Part shown: piece by piece, positions 1 to 14,600 of the stretch
Layout of the letters: the number at the start of each line of letters is the position of its first letter
How positions within the stretch are numbered: position 1 is the first letter of the stretch
Made by a program: the position numbers and the translations under genes
The notes under the pieces: generated by a model
What the model saw: only the letters and a program-made list of their open reading frames with translations
The model's database searches: none
Told to the model about the DNA's origin: nothing
From: Struthio camelus
Taxonomy: Eukaryota > Chordata > Aves > Struthioniformes > Struthionidae
Direction: 5' to 3'
DNA: 64,000 nucleotides
NCBI RefSeq assembly: GCF_040807025.1
Contig: NC_090945.1
Coordinates: 73,543,088-73,607,087 of the forward strand

Positions 1-235
1 TTTAGACTTATTTCTCTTTGATATTTTAAGGCTTTTAGGTATAATTTTTAAAACTTGCCTTTCTCAGCCTATCAGCTATATTTAAATGGCCTTGTTTTAA
101 AAAGTGTTGAGTATGTCACACTGTCACAAAGGATAGAACGGTGCTTAGCTTCTCCTGGCTGCAGTCTCACATGTCAAGTGTTAATCTTCAGAAAAGTCTT
201 AGGCCCCATTTTTTGCAATACCCATATCAACCACC

Positions 236-279
236 AAGGAAAAACTTTCCTTCACTCAAGGAAAAACTTTCCTTCACTC
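236..279. repeat. 22-bp perfect tandem duplication
   Basis: AAGGAAAAACTTTCC plus TTCACTC occurs twice, back to back. Each unit also contains a small inverted repeat (AAGGAAA and TTTCCTT). Confidence 0.9.
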
Positions 280-3108
280 CTAGAGCAACAGAAAAATGAA
301 GTTTTCTGGACCCATTACCACTGCATTTCCTCGTGCCTTTGAAAGCGAGTATCAGCTAATATGACTTTACATAAGTTCTCTTCACTTCTTTGCACTTTTC
401 TGCTTTCTAAACCTTTTCTTTTAACTGACTTGAGAAAAGGTTTCGTTAACGAGGACAGCATGGAAGTTATCAGTTAAACTATATCGACCCCATTTCTGCG
501 CCCTTCCTTGGAATCCCAGCCTGTCTCTCTCACGTTCTGCAGAAAAGAGTCAGACAGTCCTTAGACACCACTGTATAGAATAAGGAAAAATATCTGCAGT
601 AGATGTATCAAAGTTCAGCCTAACCCTTTTATAAATTATTTCTGTGTCAAAGGATTCAGTCACTTTTGCTGACAAAACTAGTCTGGAAGAATCTAAAATC
701 TGAGGTATATCTATCCAAAAGCGTGTCTGGTGAAAGCCTCTAGTGTTGCAGAGACTGAGTCTTTTTCCAACTCACCAAGATTTGTGTTGAGAAATAATGA
801 CGCTAAGACGCTGTCTGCATTTTAAGAATGACTTTGCAGATCATTCTTGAGTCTAATATAGTGTCCAAAGCACCGGGAAACTGGCTTCAGCTTCTTTCTC
901 CTCCACAGACTTCTTGTGAAATGTTGGGGACGTCACCTGCCCTCTTTATGCCTCAGTTGCCCCCTTGTAAAAACAATGATTTCTCTCACTCTTGGGCTGT
1001 ATTGCTTCTCTTTGGATTGGAGGACAAGTCTGTTACGCATACAGCACTCTGGGTTGAAGCTCTTGCAGGGCTTCGGGGCACGGCAGACACCAAACCGTGA
1101 CCACGACGGCTGCAGCAGTCAGGCACCATGTCGCAGATCACCAAGTGAGTGTGCCTCATGATAAAAATCACTTTGTTCAGCTCAGTTACTTTAAATTAAT
1201 CCTTTAAACTCATATTTTCCAGAGATTTTTTTTAATGTACATTTAAATCTAACTACTATTAGTACTATATTTAAAAAGCTTCGTCCTTCTTTAATCTCTC
1301 TCCTTCGTAGGGCATGAAATCCTGTATCTGTTTTTGCTTACTCCTTCTACTATGAAGTTTTATAACATTACTTTTATTTTGTACAATGCATAATTCAAAA
1401 CGCTCTTCAGCTAAAGGAAGGCGGTAGACTTGGAGTCTATCAGTCAAATCACTGAACATTAAACAGATGTAAAAACTACTCCAATGTTTAAACACCTGCT
1501 TAAGTTGCCAGTTTATCTATAACTTTAATTATGCGCATACATCTTTTGCTATTGAAGTTCATCAAATTTCATCAAATACTTAAACATATACTTAAGCAGT
1601 TTTGCTGATTTGGGACTACAGTGTACTAGAATATTCCTTATCTCCGTGGTGATATGAAAAATATCTTAAGGTAAATAAGAATGCATTTTAAGATCATGAA
1701 CCAAGTCAATATTTTCTTTCTTAATTTCCAAGTAATCATGTCCTTTCTATCTTTGCTAAAGAATGAATGTGGCACTTGGCTGAATGCGTCCAAATTAAAG
1801 CCATTAATCTCTCCTGTTTGTTACCTCCAGATTAAAGTGGTTTTGCAACCAGAGAAGCTGTAGTGTGCTCCTGCTGTTAAAGCTGCAGGTCTCTCAGGAG
1901 TCTCTACTTATCTGCAAAGGATAAAAGTTGAATGTTTTATGAATAGCACCTCAAGCAAGAAGGAAATTGTGTGTGTATTCATTCAAGGCTTTATTCTGCC
2001 AAACTGAAGTCAACTATAGCCGACTATTGACTTTAGTAGCAGCTATTTTATCGTTATTAACACCATGCAGGTAAGAATTTATTAATACTCTACTAACAGA
2101 AAATAATGTTTTAGTCCCAAGTTACCACAGTTTTCCTAGATTGCCTGTTTATGATAACAAAGATCATGTGTTTTCAACTTTCTGAAAAGTACCCAAACAC
2201 TTTTACACTATTTATTATTTTATTTTTTTTTAATAAATACCTGTTTGTAAAGGCATTTCCTATTTTGTGAAACATATTTAGGAGCAAGGAAATATATTTT
2301 TATTTAGTAAATCTTTTATATTTTGGTAAAGAGCACTAAAAATGAGTTTGTTGTCATAGAGTCTGACCTACTGAGGTGTTCAAAGGTACCTTCGGTGATT
2401 TACAGAAACATCAAATTCCAACGCATTTCAGTAATGGCTATATCTACGTTAGCAAGTAATGAAATACAATAGGAGCAGATTAATAGAACAACACAGCTGG
2501 TGTTGAGGACGAGGACTCAGTATCCATACTGTAGGGGTCTGGGGGTTTAACTTCAGAATACCTTTGGTCTGGTCCCATGGAGTGAAAGCCATTAGCAGCT
2601 GGAGACATTTTTCCAATTTAGATTCATCTATAAGGAATCTGTTTTGCCCTCTTCACAACATTAACCAAGGCACAGCAAAGAGAGGAAGATGAGGAATTTC
2701 ATTTCAGGCCAACTCATCCAGTCTGAATGCAAATTAGGGATTTCCAGTATTTAGAAACTTTCATATCCCAGCTGGCTATCTATCTACATATCGTCGTAAA
2801 TTTGGCACTGCAGACCTTACTCCTCACAACCTGATTCTGGAAATCCAGTGAGGTCCAGTCTGGGAACAGGGGAGTCATAAGTAAAGTGCACTGCATACAT
2901 AGTGTCATATGCATCTATATACATCTTAAGGATACACCTTCACAAAAGAAAATTACATTTCCACCTGAAAAACATTCCATCTGCTATAGTTAAAAGCAAA
3001 ACCTGTGTTGCTACAACTAACAAATATATATTTCTTAGCTTCTCTTTCCAAGATAGTGGTCAGTATGGTCTGACATAGGTCAGATGAGACCTATGTTAAA
3101 AAAGTCTT

Positions 3109-3135
3109 AAAAAAGTGGTCTTAAACCACTTTTTT
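3109..3135. repeat. Inverted repeat (11-bp arms, 5-nt loop)
   Basis: AAAAAAGTGGT, CTTAA, then ACCACTTTTTT: a perfect stem-loop within AT-rich DNA. Confidence 0.85.
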
Positions 3136-6100
3136 TTTAATCTTAAAACTGCTTTTGTTGAATAAACTATTCAATATAATCAGAGAATTTAAAGATCTTG
3201 TGTTAATTAAAAAATAAAATTAACATAACAGACATGCAGAATCCATTGTATGGAAATAAACACCCAAGAATCACTGCATGCTTACAGTTAGCTGAGTAAG
3301 ATTGTCTTGCTTCGACTATCATACAGCGTAAGCAAGGAAAGCATCCCTCTCATTTGTCTAGATCAAGGTTACTCCTTTTATTTTGTCAGGTTTGTCACTA
3401 AGGGTAATGATGCCTACAATTGTGTGAAATGAGCAGTTCTCCTGTTCTGATTTCAAAGGTTAAAAACAAAACCAAACCAAGGTTGTGTTTTAAAGGAGTA
3501 AATGTGTTTTGCATTTTTAATCAAAAAGCATGATTGATTTCATTTTTGCAGAGACTTACAGCCCAGCCAGCACACCCCCAGGACTCTGCACCCAGGACAC
3601 AGGCTTTGCAGAGATACTTAACCTGGGGAGACACATCTAGGAGTGATAAATTGCAAAATCTCCTCTCTTAGAGAGAATAACAACAAGAAGGGAACAAGAA
3701 AGGATGTTCACAGCTGAACACTTAATCATTCTGATCTGGGTAAAAATCACCTTTAGACCTCGATATCTATTTATACATAAAAGTTACAATGCTGTATGTA
3801 TTTTTTTAAACCTAAAGGGACCTTCCATAGCTCCCTCCTGCTGAAGGACTGGCTTTATGGTATTTCAAAAAAACAGGCCATTTCAAAAACCAATCCAATA
3901 AAAACATTTAAACGAACGTTGCTAGTTATTGATGTCAGCCTATGCACACAGGAACATGTAACAGCAGGCATTTATTGCTTTCATTTGCATTCCAGGGCGT
4001 CTTTAATGTACAATTTTCAGGCAAGGGAGACATCCCTGGGTGGCCAATGCTGCATAACAGTGTCACAGCAAAAGCTACAGTCAAACTCAGATGCCATATC
4101 TTACAAACCAGACTTTCTTGGTGAGAATATTTCACCTTTTAACTCTCTTCCTTCATGCCCTACAGGAACCTGATGACTTTTCAAGACCTTGGGATTAGCA
4201 TGGAAGGTCCTGACTCAGATCTGTATTTCAGAGACATTTCCTACTGAGCCCATATTTCTCTCCACTCTTCACCAATACATAATGTTTTGCCTCTTACTTT
4301 CCTCACTAATAGAAATTGTACTCTCTTAACAAAGTTTCAGAAGATCCTCTAGACTTTTAATTCACTGTATTTCCAATCCACACGTCTTCAAATATTAGTT
4401 TTCTTAATTTCTCAAAGTGAATGTTTCCATATGTGAGTACACTTCTATTGTGCCATTACTAACAGTCTTTCCATATTACAGTGAATGTAATCAGGTGATC
4501 TGAGGTTGTTCCTTATCTCCCCACTCTGATAATCTCCTTACCAATCTGTATCAAATCTCCAAATATCTTAGTGTTATCCAGGGCAAAAGGTTTGATCCTT
4601 AATGTTGAAACCAAACACCCTCACCTCTCCATTTCCTTACAATTAATCCTAGGTCCAACTCCATCTGCTGTCGATTGCAACTTGCCTTTAACCATATACT
4701 GAAACTCTGTTCACCCAGATATATGATATCTAGTCATGCATCACAAACAGATGCTTCAGTAAAAAAGGTAGCAGTAACACACTGCACTTCTGCAGAGTTA
4801 CTTTAATGTACTATTGACCCTTTGTAGGTTCTTTGGTATAAGACTGTCTCTCTACTAGACTATGCATATATATATGTTAAAGAAGTTTTTGCAACAATAG
4901 CATGGATTCACACGGAGATGCCCAGAGAATAAATACCAATATCAGCTTTCACATGAAGAGGGCAATGCTTCTGGTTGCTACTACCTTACCGGAGCTGACA
5001 ATAGGTCGTTGCTTTTCAGAGCAAAAGTGAGTTGCAAACAATGGCAATTCTTTCCAGCAACTGAACTGGACAACCCTCTTCCAGGAATCCAGGCCAGAAA
5101 TTCTCATTTGAAATGGCGCAGAGAGATCAAGATTTTCTAAGACAGTCTACAAAGAGAGGAAACATTAGCTACAAAATGATTTAAAATTTCATACAACCTT
5201 TTTAGCAATGCTACTCACTATGCGGTGTTCACTGATACAATAGTAGACCAAGCTTTCTGCCGGAATAAATGTATATATTTCCTTTGACTTGAAAGAAGTT
5301 TTACCTGTTTGCAGCAGAGGATGCAGTACTTTGTGTACAGTGCATGCAACGGGGTACATGAAATGGAACGTAGAGGAGAAAGGGCATAGGGTTTTATCAT
5401 TCATTTTGGAACAATTATGTTACTCAGGAGCGTCAGACCACTTGGGAGATCTTCCTAAATTCTTACCAATTATAGCCCTTATTCTCTATTTGTCATTCTT
5501 TAGAAGTTTTCAAAACATATTTTTGCCAAAGCACTTCATAGCTTCACTGTTCTAGGGTTTGCATCTGGACTTCTGCTGTTAAGAACTCACAAAAGTCATG
5601 AAATGCCTTAAAAGTTAAATTAGTTCTTTCATGCTAAAAATTATTATGGTTTCAAGTCTATGATCTCTATCTTTTAGGGAACTGAAAGTGTTAAATCAAA
5701 CTGAAAAAAATGTCCCTTTCCTGTGGGAGAGAATGCAATAATATTGTGGACTTCAACAATTACCCTAGACATAAAAATGTTTATATTTAATGGCCCTTAG
5801 GACAATCTTGTCCCCTTTATAGGACCCACAAAGGAACAATTTGTATCTGTGAGGAGAATTTCACATGAAATAAGAAAACATTTATCTTGCACATTGTATT
5901 TTTAATGGCAGCACTTTGCTCAGTGGCACGGACCACTGGAAAAACCACAGGAAGCAGAGATCAGGTGGAGCGACCAAAGGTGCAAAACAAACTAATTTAT
6001 TACATGGCTGTATGGTTTATGGCATTTCCACATGCTTTATCATGTTCCTAACACCTACACGTGCGGTAGACACATAAGCTGGAAGACACAGAAAGGTACC

Positions 6101-8699
6101 AATATCTCCAGTAGGAGAATTTCACCACCGAATTTTTAAGGACAGATACAAGGCATCCACAGGACAAAACAATAGCTCAAATGAGCTAACACGTTTTGAG
6201 ACTACTGATTGAATCGACTAACGACAGACAGTTAAAACATCTGGAAAAACGGACATATAGGCCAAGCTACATGGATGACTGTTTCAAATAGTTTGCTTTG
6301 AATAATATTCAGGGTGAACTCCTCTTAGCAGCTCAGAGATGTACTTGTAATAATAACAGGAAAAGATGCTATTAAAGAGCTGCCACAACTGACTTGGAAG
6401 CTGCCTCAGTATTCGGATCAAACGGGGAACAAGGAAAAGCTAACCAGGAATAATGCCACCGAGAGCAAACTGATCTAGTCTCACCCCAGGTGTTATGAGG
6501 ACTGACTTTGTGTCTGCTAGCAGACCCCCCCCGGAAGGGGTTGCTGGAGGGAGACACATAAATTCCAGGTGAAGCTAACGTGTGTCCGACAAGGCATATC
6601 ACACACCAGAAAGCATGACAGCATAGGAAGTATTCAGGAAACAGTACACCCATCTCTACCAAATTATGCAGTTCAACAGTTCCTCCACTTCAATAATAAT
6701 GTCTTTCAATAAAGACTTGGGTTACCTCGGTACTTGCTGAACTCATAGCAGACATACAATCCCTGTCTGTGTATGATTGTGGCACACGAGAAAACAGGTT
6801 ACATGTTGATGAGAGAAAGACAACTTGTTTAAATGATTTAATATAGGATAGATTTTTGCCTTTTGTAGTAGTGAAGCCTTAGCTGCTTATTAAAGGTTGA
6901 TCTATGTTTCATAAAATCTTGTTTATCATGATTTAATTAAACAGACTCAGATGGTAAGTAGATTTTCTGACAGAGTTAGAAATGAACAACATAAAAATGC
7001 CTCTGACCAAAACTTAACTGTGTATTCTCACGGGTGACTAGAAATTTCCTGTTAAAGATTTCTAATATCTAGTTCCAAACCCATCTTCAGATTCAGACCC
7101 ACCCATAAAAAAACAGATAAAGACATATAGTAACAATGAGGAATAATAATTCTTAAACTACTTTCTTAATACAATGAAGCACAAAGAACAATTTAAATAG
7201 CCTTAAGAACGGCTCCTAAACGCGCACATAAATACAGGGGGACCTATATTAAACCACAAGTTATCAAACTTACTGCATTATGGAAACTGTTCTTAATAAA
7301 GACAGTAGGTCTATTTTTTTAATGAGACAGGATCAAGCCTCCAGTACAGTGATAGGGTAGCCTCTGATGGATATAATCCCGCTTTAAAAGTTCTTAAGTC
7401 AATTCAGACAATACATATGCAAGTCCCAATGACAGCATGACTAGAAGTAGTGACATTACACACATCGGGACTATGTTTAGAAAACGGAAAGGGAAGTGAT
7501 GGCATATCTTTAAAATTATATATACATATAGGAAGATGTGGAGGAATTGCTAAGAACACATCCTTTTAACTGCAGATAGCAGTAGCAGATAGACTATGTG
7601 CCCTTAATATATTGCATCTTTCAAATTAGTATAAAGAAGATAATTAATGTACTGAGTTCATATATGGATGATGGAACAAGTTTTCAATAGTTAATTGGAA
7701 AGGGATTTCGTTTTTCAGTAAGACAAAAAAGGGGGGCAAATGATCCTAGACGAGGAAACGCCTTAATAACTTAGTTATTTATTCCTAGAAGTAACAGCTC
7801 AGAACTACTACGGCTATCAACCAATAGTAAATTAATTTTCTTCATAAAGTTACAGTTTCCTCTTATCCTAAGTTGTTTATTTGTGACATGCTCCTAGTGA
7901 AGTAAAGTAATTTTATAAGAGATTGTTACAAACTTATTCACTACCACCATCCATTGTATTTTGGTGGCGACTCTGATAAATGAAATATGTCTCACTGTTA
8001 ATTTTTTTTCTTTTTTTACACTTGGTTTCTTTAGGAAATGAAACTGGTGGTACTGAACAACTTTTCGGCCCTTCCTGACAAGTTGACTTGTCTGGGAATG
8101 ACTGTAGAACCGTGACAGCTAGACAGCTAAAGCAACTCAGACACATATACCCATCAAGAAAAACGCAGCCGCACAAGTTCAGCACTTACCATTTGATCTT
8201 TTAGCTAGTCAGTCAGCATATATGTGCAGATTAAAATAAGCACATATCTAGGCCCAAATGAGTTACAGCAGGTGCTGTCTCCTGCCCAACCAGCTGTTAG
8301 GGGATATGAGGGAAGATTAAAAATGATACATGGTCCCTGGAGGATTTGAAATGGGGAAAGGAGAATAATGGGAGAGACCGGAGGGGGCACTGATAGGGAA
8401 AAGTGAAGCAGCAGGTAGGAAAGACATATTCGTAACCTTTCTTCTCCTATAGTGAATGGAATAGCATGTGTCCCCCATTAATAGTAATGCAAGCATTCAG
8501 ACAAAATGCAGACTATCATATTTATTAAATTCATCAATACAGGAATTCTTCATCTTCAGGGTAATCAGTCTGGCACCTTTCACAAGAATTTAATCTGTTT
8601 AATATAAATATATCAATTTTCCATTAATACTACATATCAGCTTTCAGTATAATTTTTCACATTGGATAACACTTCACTTCTCAGCTATCCCTCCCTGAC

Positions 8700-8900
8700 A
8701 TAAGAAAGTTGAGTGGTTAGTGAACTGGCCATGGATTTAGGAGACCAGACTGATACCCTGGTTTGCTACAGACTACGTGCGACCTTAGTCAATTTATTTA
8801 ATCTCTCCCTATCTTAAAAGCATGGTGAAAGGAGAACTGCTTTTAAGAGTGTGAGGATTTTGAATGTGATCAAATGAAGCACTCCGTAGTTCATAAGAGG
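8700..8900 (+). repeat. MIR/CORE-type SINE remnant
   Basis: The tRNA-like head reads AGTGGTTAGTGAACTGG. It is followed by a core GACCTTAGTCAATTTATTTA and CTCTCCCT, matching the MIR core GACCTTGGGCAAGT and AACCTCTCTG. A further match is GTGAGGATT near the end. Heavily diverged. Confidence 0.75.
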
Positions 8901-9059
8901 CAGATAGATAAATACTTGAAATAAACGAGACGACTCAGCAACAAAATATACAACCCAAAATAAGAATAGATTCAGGGTCTCTGTAACGATTTTATTAACT
9001 ATTCTGCCTAAACCCAAGTTTTGGATGAGAACCAATGAAGAAATCTAACCTTCTAGTGT

Positions 9060-9175
9060 GAATAGGAAATATAATTAAATTTAGTATTTGAGATAAAAAT
9101 ATAATAATACTAAGATAATATTTGAATATTGTCTTAATATTTAAATATTAAATATTAAGCATTAAATATTTAAAA
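9060..9175. repeat. AT-only palindromic low-complexity patch
   Basis: Repeated AATATT, TTAAATATTAA and related self-complementary words over more than 100 bp with very few G or C bases. Confidence 0.75.
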
Positions 9176-9557
9176 CCATTCTAATGACATGTATTTTCTA
9201 CTTAGCCTGTTGGATTTTTTTTTGTAAGGCAATACAATAGATTATATGTCAGTGAACATTGTACAAAAAAGTTGGATGTGTCTGTCATCAGAAATGGTTG
9301 CATTGACTTTATTGAGCAATTCAAGATCGATGTGCTCTATTTGAAAATTAACACATCTAAAAATTAACATAGAGGTTTTTTTCTATCTAAACTAAAATAC
9401 TCATATATGGAAAAAACAACATGACGATATAAAAGTTATTCAATGCCTTTTGAGATAAGACATTAAATTTTCATTTGTATTAAACCTACCCTTTATCCTA
9501 CAATGAAAGTTACACGGCTGTGTCCTAATTCCTCATTAGGTCTCGCCGAATCAACCA

Positions 9558-10738
9558 TCAGGCTGCCTTTCCCCACTGTTTAATAATGTAGAACAAGCCA
9601 ACTGGCAAAGCGGTCCCTGAAGACAAAACAAAAACCATACAGCAAGAATACTATGTTCACTGTCTTTTCAAATCACTGAAATAGCATAAATGCAGACACT
9701 GAAGCTTTTCTCCAATTTAGTGAGGAAATTCAGTTTAACATTGTGTCCCCAGTTTAGCGCAATGTTTCAACTGAGTTCTTACTGTTAAGTCAATTGTTAA
9801 GCCCCTGGCCAAAACAGCATTCAAGTTACAATGCAATTTCAGTATATGCCTAAATGCTTTGATTCAGCAGGGGCATAGCTTTCTAATATCTACACTTCCT
9901 TATTAAAACTGTGAATTTCCCTATTATTTCTATGTTTTAGGAAATCAACAAAACTTGAAAAATTACTCATTTAGTAACCATCTTCTGCATTAGCTACACA
10001 GCATGTAAATCATTTTCATCAAAATGTTGAGTCACACTTGGTAGCAGATTACTTCAATGAAAGGAGACTTTTATTTAACAGACAAATAGCGAATGAAAAG
10101 AAGTAGGTGTAATAGTAGAGCACGGAAAAAAAAGATAAAGTCTGAAAAAAATAGCTGCTAACTTTACAGGGCAGGAGTTTGAGAAAAACAACACTTCAAT
10201 CAGAAAGGTCTGACTGCCTTCCTTAACATTCAGCAGTAGACCTGTGATTTACCCATGTAGGAGTAAAAATAGGAGTTAAAGACCTAATGGCATGGGCTTT
10301 AAGAGTTTACTGCAGACCTCGTAACAACTGAAAAAGCATGAGGAATCATGTGAAATACTAACTGTGCATACACAGCTTTAGTGAGTTGACAAGAAAAGAT
10401 TCTCATTCTGTTTTTTGCCATAACCCCAAAATTCACTTTGTCCCTGGTTTGTATTAACCTGAAACAGTAACATTTGAGGCTGAGGATTTCCAGAGCGATA
10501 AAGTACTCTGAAGTTGTAAAGAGGTGACAGAGACATGATAAATTTCAAATGGAAGAATTTATCTGGAATAGAAAATAAGCTGTACGCCCTTATTTCCTAT
10601 GTTAGTTCACCTTTCGCACTACCTATCATTGTCTGATTTATCTAACGAGCTCAGATAAGCAGCACAGTTTATAATGTAAGTCATACCTCCAAAAGTTTTT
10701 GCGGTGCTCTGGAATCGGCCCAGTGTGTACTTTCTCAT
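9558..10738 (-). other. Candidate exon pair of unknown identity
   Basis: Two minus-strand islands have strong acceptors: 10738-10687 after CTTTTTAG (donor GTATGA) and 9616-9558 after TTTTGTCTTCAG. Two joint reading frames are open across the junction. One gives EKVHTGPIPEHRKNFWR then DRFASWLVLHY and stop. The other gives MRKYTLGRFQSTAKTFG then TALPVGLFYIIKQWGKAA and stop. I recognise neither. They might be 3' non-coding exons or chance. Confidence 0.2.
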
Positions 10739-11630
10739 CTAAAAAGCGAAAAAAAAAGAAAGAAAAATAGTGAGTGGCCATTTACATTAAAGAGGTTTTA
10801 GGACTTTTAAAATGCTGAAAAACGTTCACTCTGTGTAAAAAACTATTTTGTGATTCAAAATAGTTTTAAAAATTTAGCTCCAAAAGCCAACAGCTAACAA
10901 TGCCACTGTCTGCTAAGTAAATTCTTGTGAAAATCCTATGCTCTACCATGAAGACACTTATTCTTAGGTAAAAGAAAATTTAAGTGGAGAGGGAAAGCAG
11001 CAATTGCAGGAGACAGGGTGCACTAATGAACCTGTTGCTAACACGTTCTTAACAGAGTGGTTCTTAACATGCAGTTAAGCTGTGGACCTCCTTTCCATGG
11101 CATACTGCAAATACAAGAAGTTTACATGGGTTCAAAGAGAGACTTGACAACTTAATGGAAGAGAAATCCATTAAAGTTTACTGAATGAATAGAAGCCACC
11201 TCTGCTTCAGCCTTGAGCTGCAAATGATTAAAGCCTTGGACTTGGAGAGTATCAATCTGCCCTGTTCTTTTTCCCAATGTATCTGCTTTCAGCTGCTGTC
11301 TTATTTTTTACGGATCATCCTTTTCTATCAAAAAACACATTTCCATTTTCTAAGCACAAGAAACAAGCATAAAAAAATGGCTGTTTGCCTTCTCCAGGTG
11401 TGTCCTAGCATACGTCTGCAGAACGCTTCAGGAATATAACCTCTTGTGTAAGCATAAATCTAATGTTTAGGAAGTAATTCCTATAATAACTGCATCAATA
11501 ATCTGCTCAAATAATCTTGCTTATCTGATCAATAAGTTGCTCAAAGGATGCGACTTTGTTTCTTCCACAGATACTGGTCTATTGAGAGAGCTCAGCTCTT
11601 TAGCCTGCTGCCCTGCCTCAGACTGATGTC

Positions 11631-11648
11631 TTGTTTGTTTGTTTGTTT
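11631..11648. repeat. TTTG microsatellite
   Basis: About four and a half copies of TTTG. Confidence 0.8.
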
Positions 11649-14600
11649 CAGTTCTTCCTGATCTTTTTCTTATTTTCATACTTTGAATCATACGAAAAAT
11701 GTATGTGCCTATGTCAATGATGATCCTAGCACAGTGGCAAAGGTACTAGAAAGCAGGTCCTCGCCAGAGCTGGCTACTGAGTGATCCATTCATCAGTCAG
11801 TCCAACGGCATCCAAAGCAGCAAGATCACGTTAGTCGTCCCCCTTACTCCATCCCCTCCTTTGTATCAGCAGCAACAGCCAGGTAGATAAAACTGTTACA
11901 GTTCTGAACCTAGATGGAAGAAACAGACCACAAAACTGCTCCAAATTACGTCTGCATCACTTAATAGTGATGTTAGCTGTTCCACAGGTAACTTCAGTCT
12001 GTACTGACTTGCTCTGTCCTTCATCCTGTTGCCCTTGTGGTTTGCAGCCAGAAACCCACCGCAAGCCACCGGCTGGCCGTCCCTCAACCTGGGAGCCAGA
12101 GCACAGCGGCAGCAGTGAGCACCAAGCCCTGTCTGCCAGCACAAGCCTCTGTCATCTCAAAACAAAAAAGGCCTGAAAGAGCTTCAAGGCTTGAGACAAG
12201 TTCTTAGTGATGATGTCTATTTTAATAACTCCTTGAGAACTTACTTAGATATTAGCCAGATGAAACCATAGCATGCAGTCAGGGTTGAAACAGCCAAGAT
12301 AAAATCAGCCTGCATAAAATCTTAAAGGGCACAGAAAGAGCTCTAAGGGCTCTGGCAAAGGAAGGAAAATTCACCTGGCTGTTTAATGTTTATTAGCCAA
12401 CCAGATATTATTTCTGACTCATTTAAAGCTACTACCAGAGAAAGAGAAGAGGAAAATCCACAACCGTCACTGAAGTGACACAGCAGTAACAAACATCAGT
12501 GCCCTACGTGGAAAACAAAGTATAATATTTGTCATAGTTAAATCTTATAAAAAGCCTGTCAGCTGAAAACATATGTTCTATTTCAAAGGGTTTCCCTGAG
12601 AGCTAGGTGAGTAAACAAAATGAACGCGAGTTCCCGCCTAGACAACATCTGTTCCTTCATTTTGACCCATTTCCTCTCTTCTTCCCCACGAAGCTCGTCA
12701 GCACCTGGCCTCCAGGCAGCCGTGCGCACTTCCCCTCACCCCGAGTACACAGCACATATCACTCTCTCATCCTACCAGCTCTGAGTCTACCCACCTGCAG
12801 ACTTTTTTTTTTTCTGTCCCGCCTTAAATCATGGCTGGGTACAGTGAAAGGACAACGGCCTCCAAGCATTATGAGACTGAATTTCATGTGAAAAATGTGT
12901 GATTAACTGGTTCAGCCGTGAGTTCTTGAAACTCTGAGAAACAGAAAAAGACACCACACATCCTCCTCTTTCTGTCCTTTAAAACATAGCCTAACGCATC
13001 TTATGACATTGGCTTTCTAAAATGCATCCAAAAGACATCTAATCAAAAATGTCTCCCCCACCCCTTTATAATCACTATGATCACTACATGAGCAGCATAC
13101 ACAAGGTGATCCAGAATATTTCTGGTGCTAAAGTGCTGAAACCATTCCTGTGAAATACTAACACAGAAAGACCAGCAATTACAATACCTACAGTATTTGT
13201 TTCTGAGGTGTGTCATTTAACAGCATAAAAAGCCCTTCCTTGCTGAAAAAAGCTGTTCAAATCCTCACCACAAAGCGCAATACCTCCAACTTTAACTATG
13301 CTTCACTGAAGGACTAAATACATGCTAAAGAGTTAAGAATATGTACAGATTTATTAAACATTATCATCAGAACGAGAAACGGCGAGTCAAGTGCAGATGA
13401 CAGAAATACAGTTAGTTAGCTCAGCCTAATAGGCCTAAATCCTTAGTATTTTTCATTACGGCTTATGCACCTTATGAATAATGAAATTTCACGTCACTAG
13501 AAACCCCACTAGACTCTCTTCAATCATCCTTTTGCCACCACAAGAGCTTGGGAGCACACCTGAAAGAGACGGCCAAGCAAGCTAGCATGGAATTTAGGTT
13601 AAATCCTTTGTTTCCAGCCACAAGGAAGGTCAAAATTTCTCAACAGAGAGAGCATGATGTGCTTCCACTGTACCAGCAAACCCTTGTCTTTGGGGACCTG
13701 GAAACAAGTTCTGGAGGAAGCCCCATTTCCCATGTGGGAAGTGGATCAGAGGCGGGCTGTGAGTGCTTTCTACTGCCTGTCTGGGATATGGTTCTTTTTT
13801 TTTTGGTGCAGATTGGTAAAGTCAGAACAAAAAGAAAAAAAAGCTTTCTGGAAGTTAAAAATTTTGCCTGTGGAGTCTTTTGGATTGCCTATTCCAGATA
13901 GGAGTGTCATGGCCTGGGCTCATTTTAAATCCACAATGTAAACAGTCAGGGCTTGATCCCTTTCATATTGTTTGTGTCCTGTCTGAACATAATCAATAAG
14001 TAGCAGATATAATAAAAATAAAATACAGACATTGAAATTCAAGTGAACTATCCCAAAAATTCATGTGAATGGCACTGAACTCAGATCCCCTGAGAGCCAG
14101 GCCCTAACTCTGAATTTTATCTGAATCTATATAAGCCTCCACATCATAAACCAGATTGTAATCATCTTTCACACACTTCTTTAGAGTATGTAAGTATTTG
14201 CAAGCAAGAGGCTTTACCTTAGAGCTGTTTGATAAAGATTACAATTCATAACAATTCCAGATGCAAAAGATAAGCAGTTAGTTAGGTCGTTGCTAAGATC
14301 ACAGCTGTGATGCTGAGTTAGCATACTTGGAAGCTGTCCATGCTCACATGGATCTGATGTTGGGGTGGGAACTTTTGCCAACAGAGCAAATAATTATCAG
14401 TGGCAGCAACAAAAAAGCTGTTTTAACTTGGAAGCGTTCTGCGGATGAATCTCCACATGAGCTGCCTGGGTACATCTAGAAGAGCAGTATCCTCTGGGGA
14501 TGCTGTCTGTGACACAGGAAAATCCAAACTTATTGCTGAAAGCGCCCACTAAGTTGAACCAAACTGAAACAGCCAAAATGAACGCTACCTAGGAACCAGT

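Larger units (their letters stand above)
1..9557. other. Region far downstream of the C4orf50-like gene, left part
   Basis: AT-rich non-coding DNA. It contains a 22-bp tandem duplication (236-279), a hairpin (3109-3135), a MIR-type SINE (8700-8900) and an AT-only palindromic patch (9060-9175). A possible terminal-exon-like island on the minus strand at 7934-8105 follows an acceptor GGTTCTACAG and reads SFPDKSTCQEGPKSCS onward to a stop; it has no partner. In human the next gene here would be CRMP1, but no CRMP1 exon was recognised. Confidence 0.5.

Noticed and set aside
1128..1150. Plus-strand ATG in a good context reading MSQIT and followed by a GTGAGT donor-like site
   Set aside because: Only 17 coding bases, no partner exon found on the plus strand anywhere in the window, and no CpG island. 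Probably chance.
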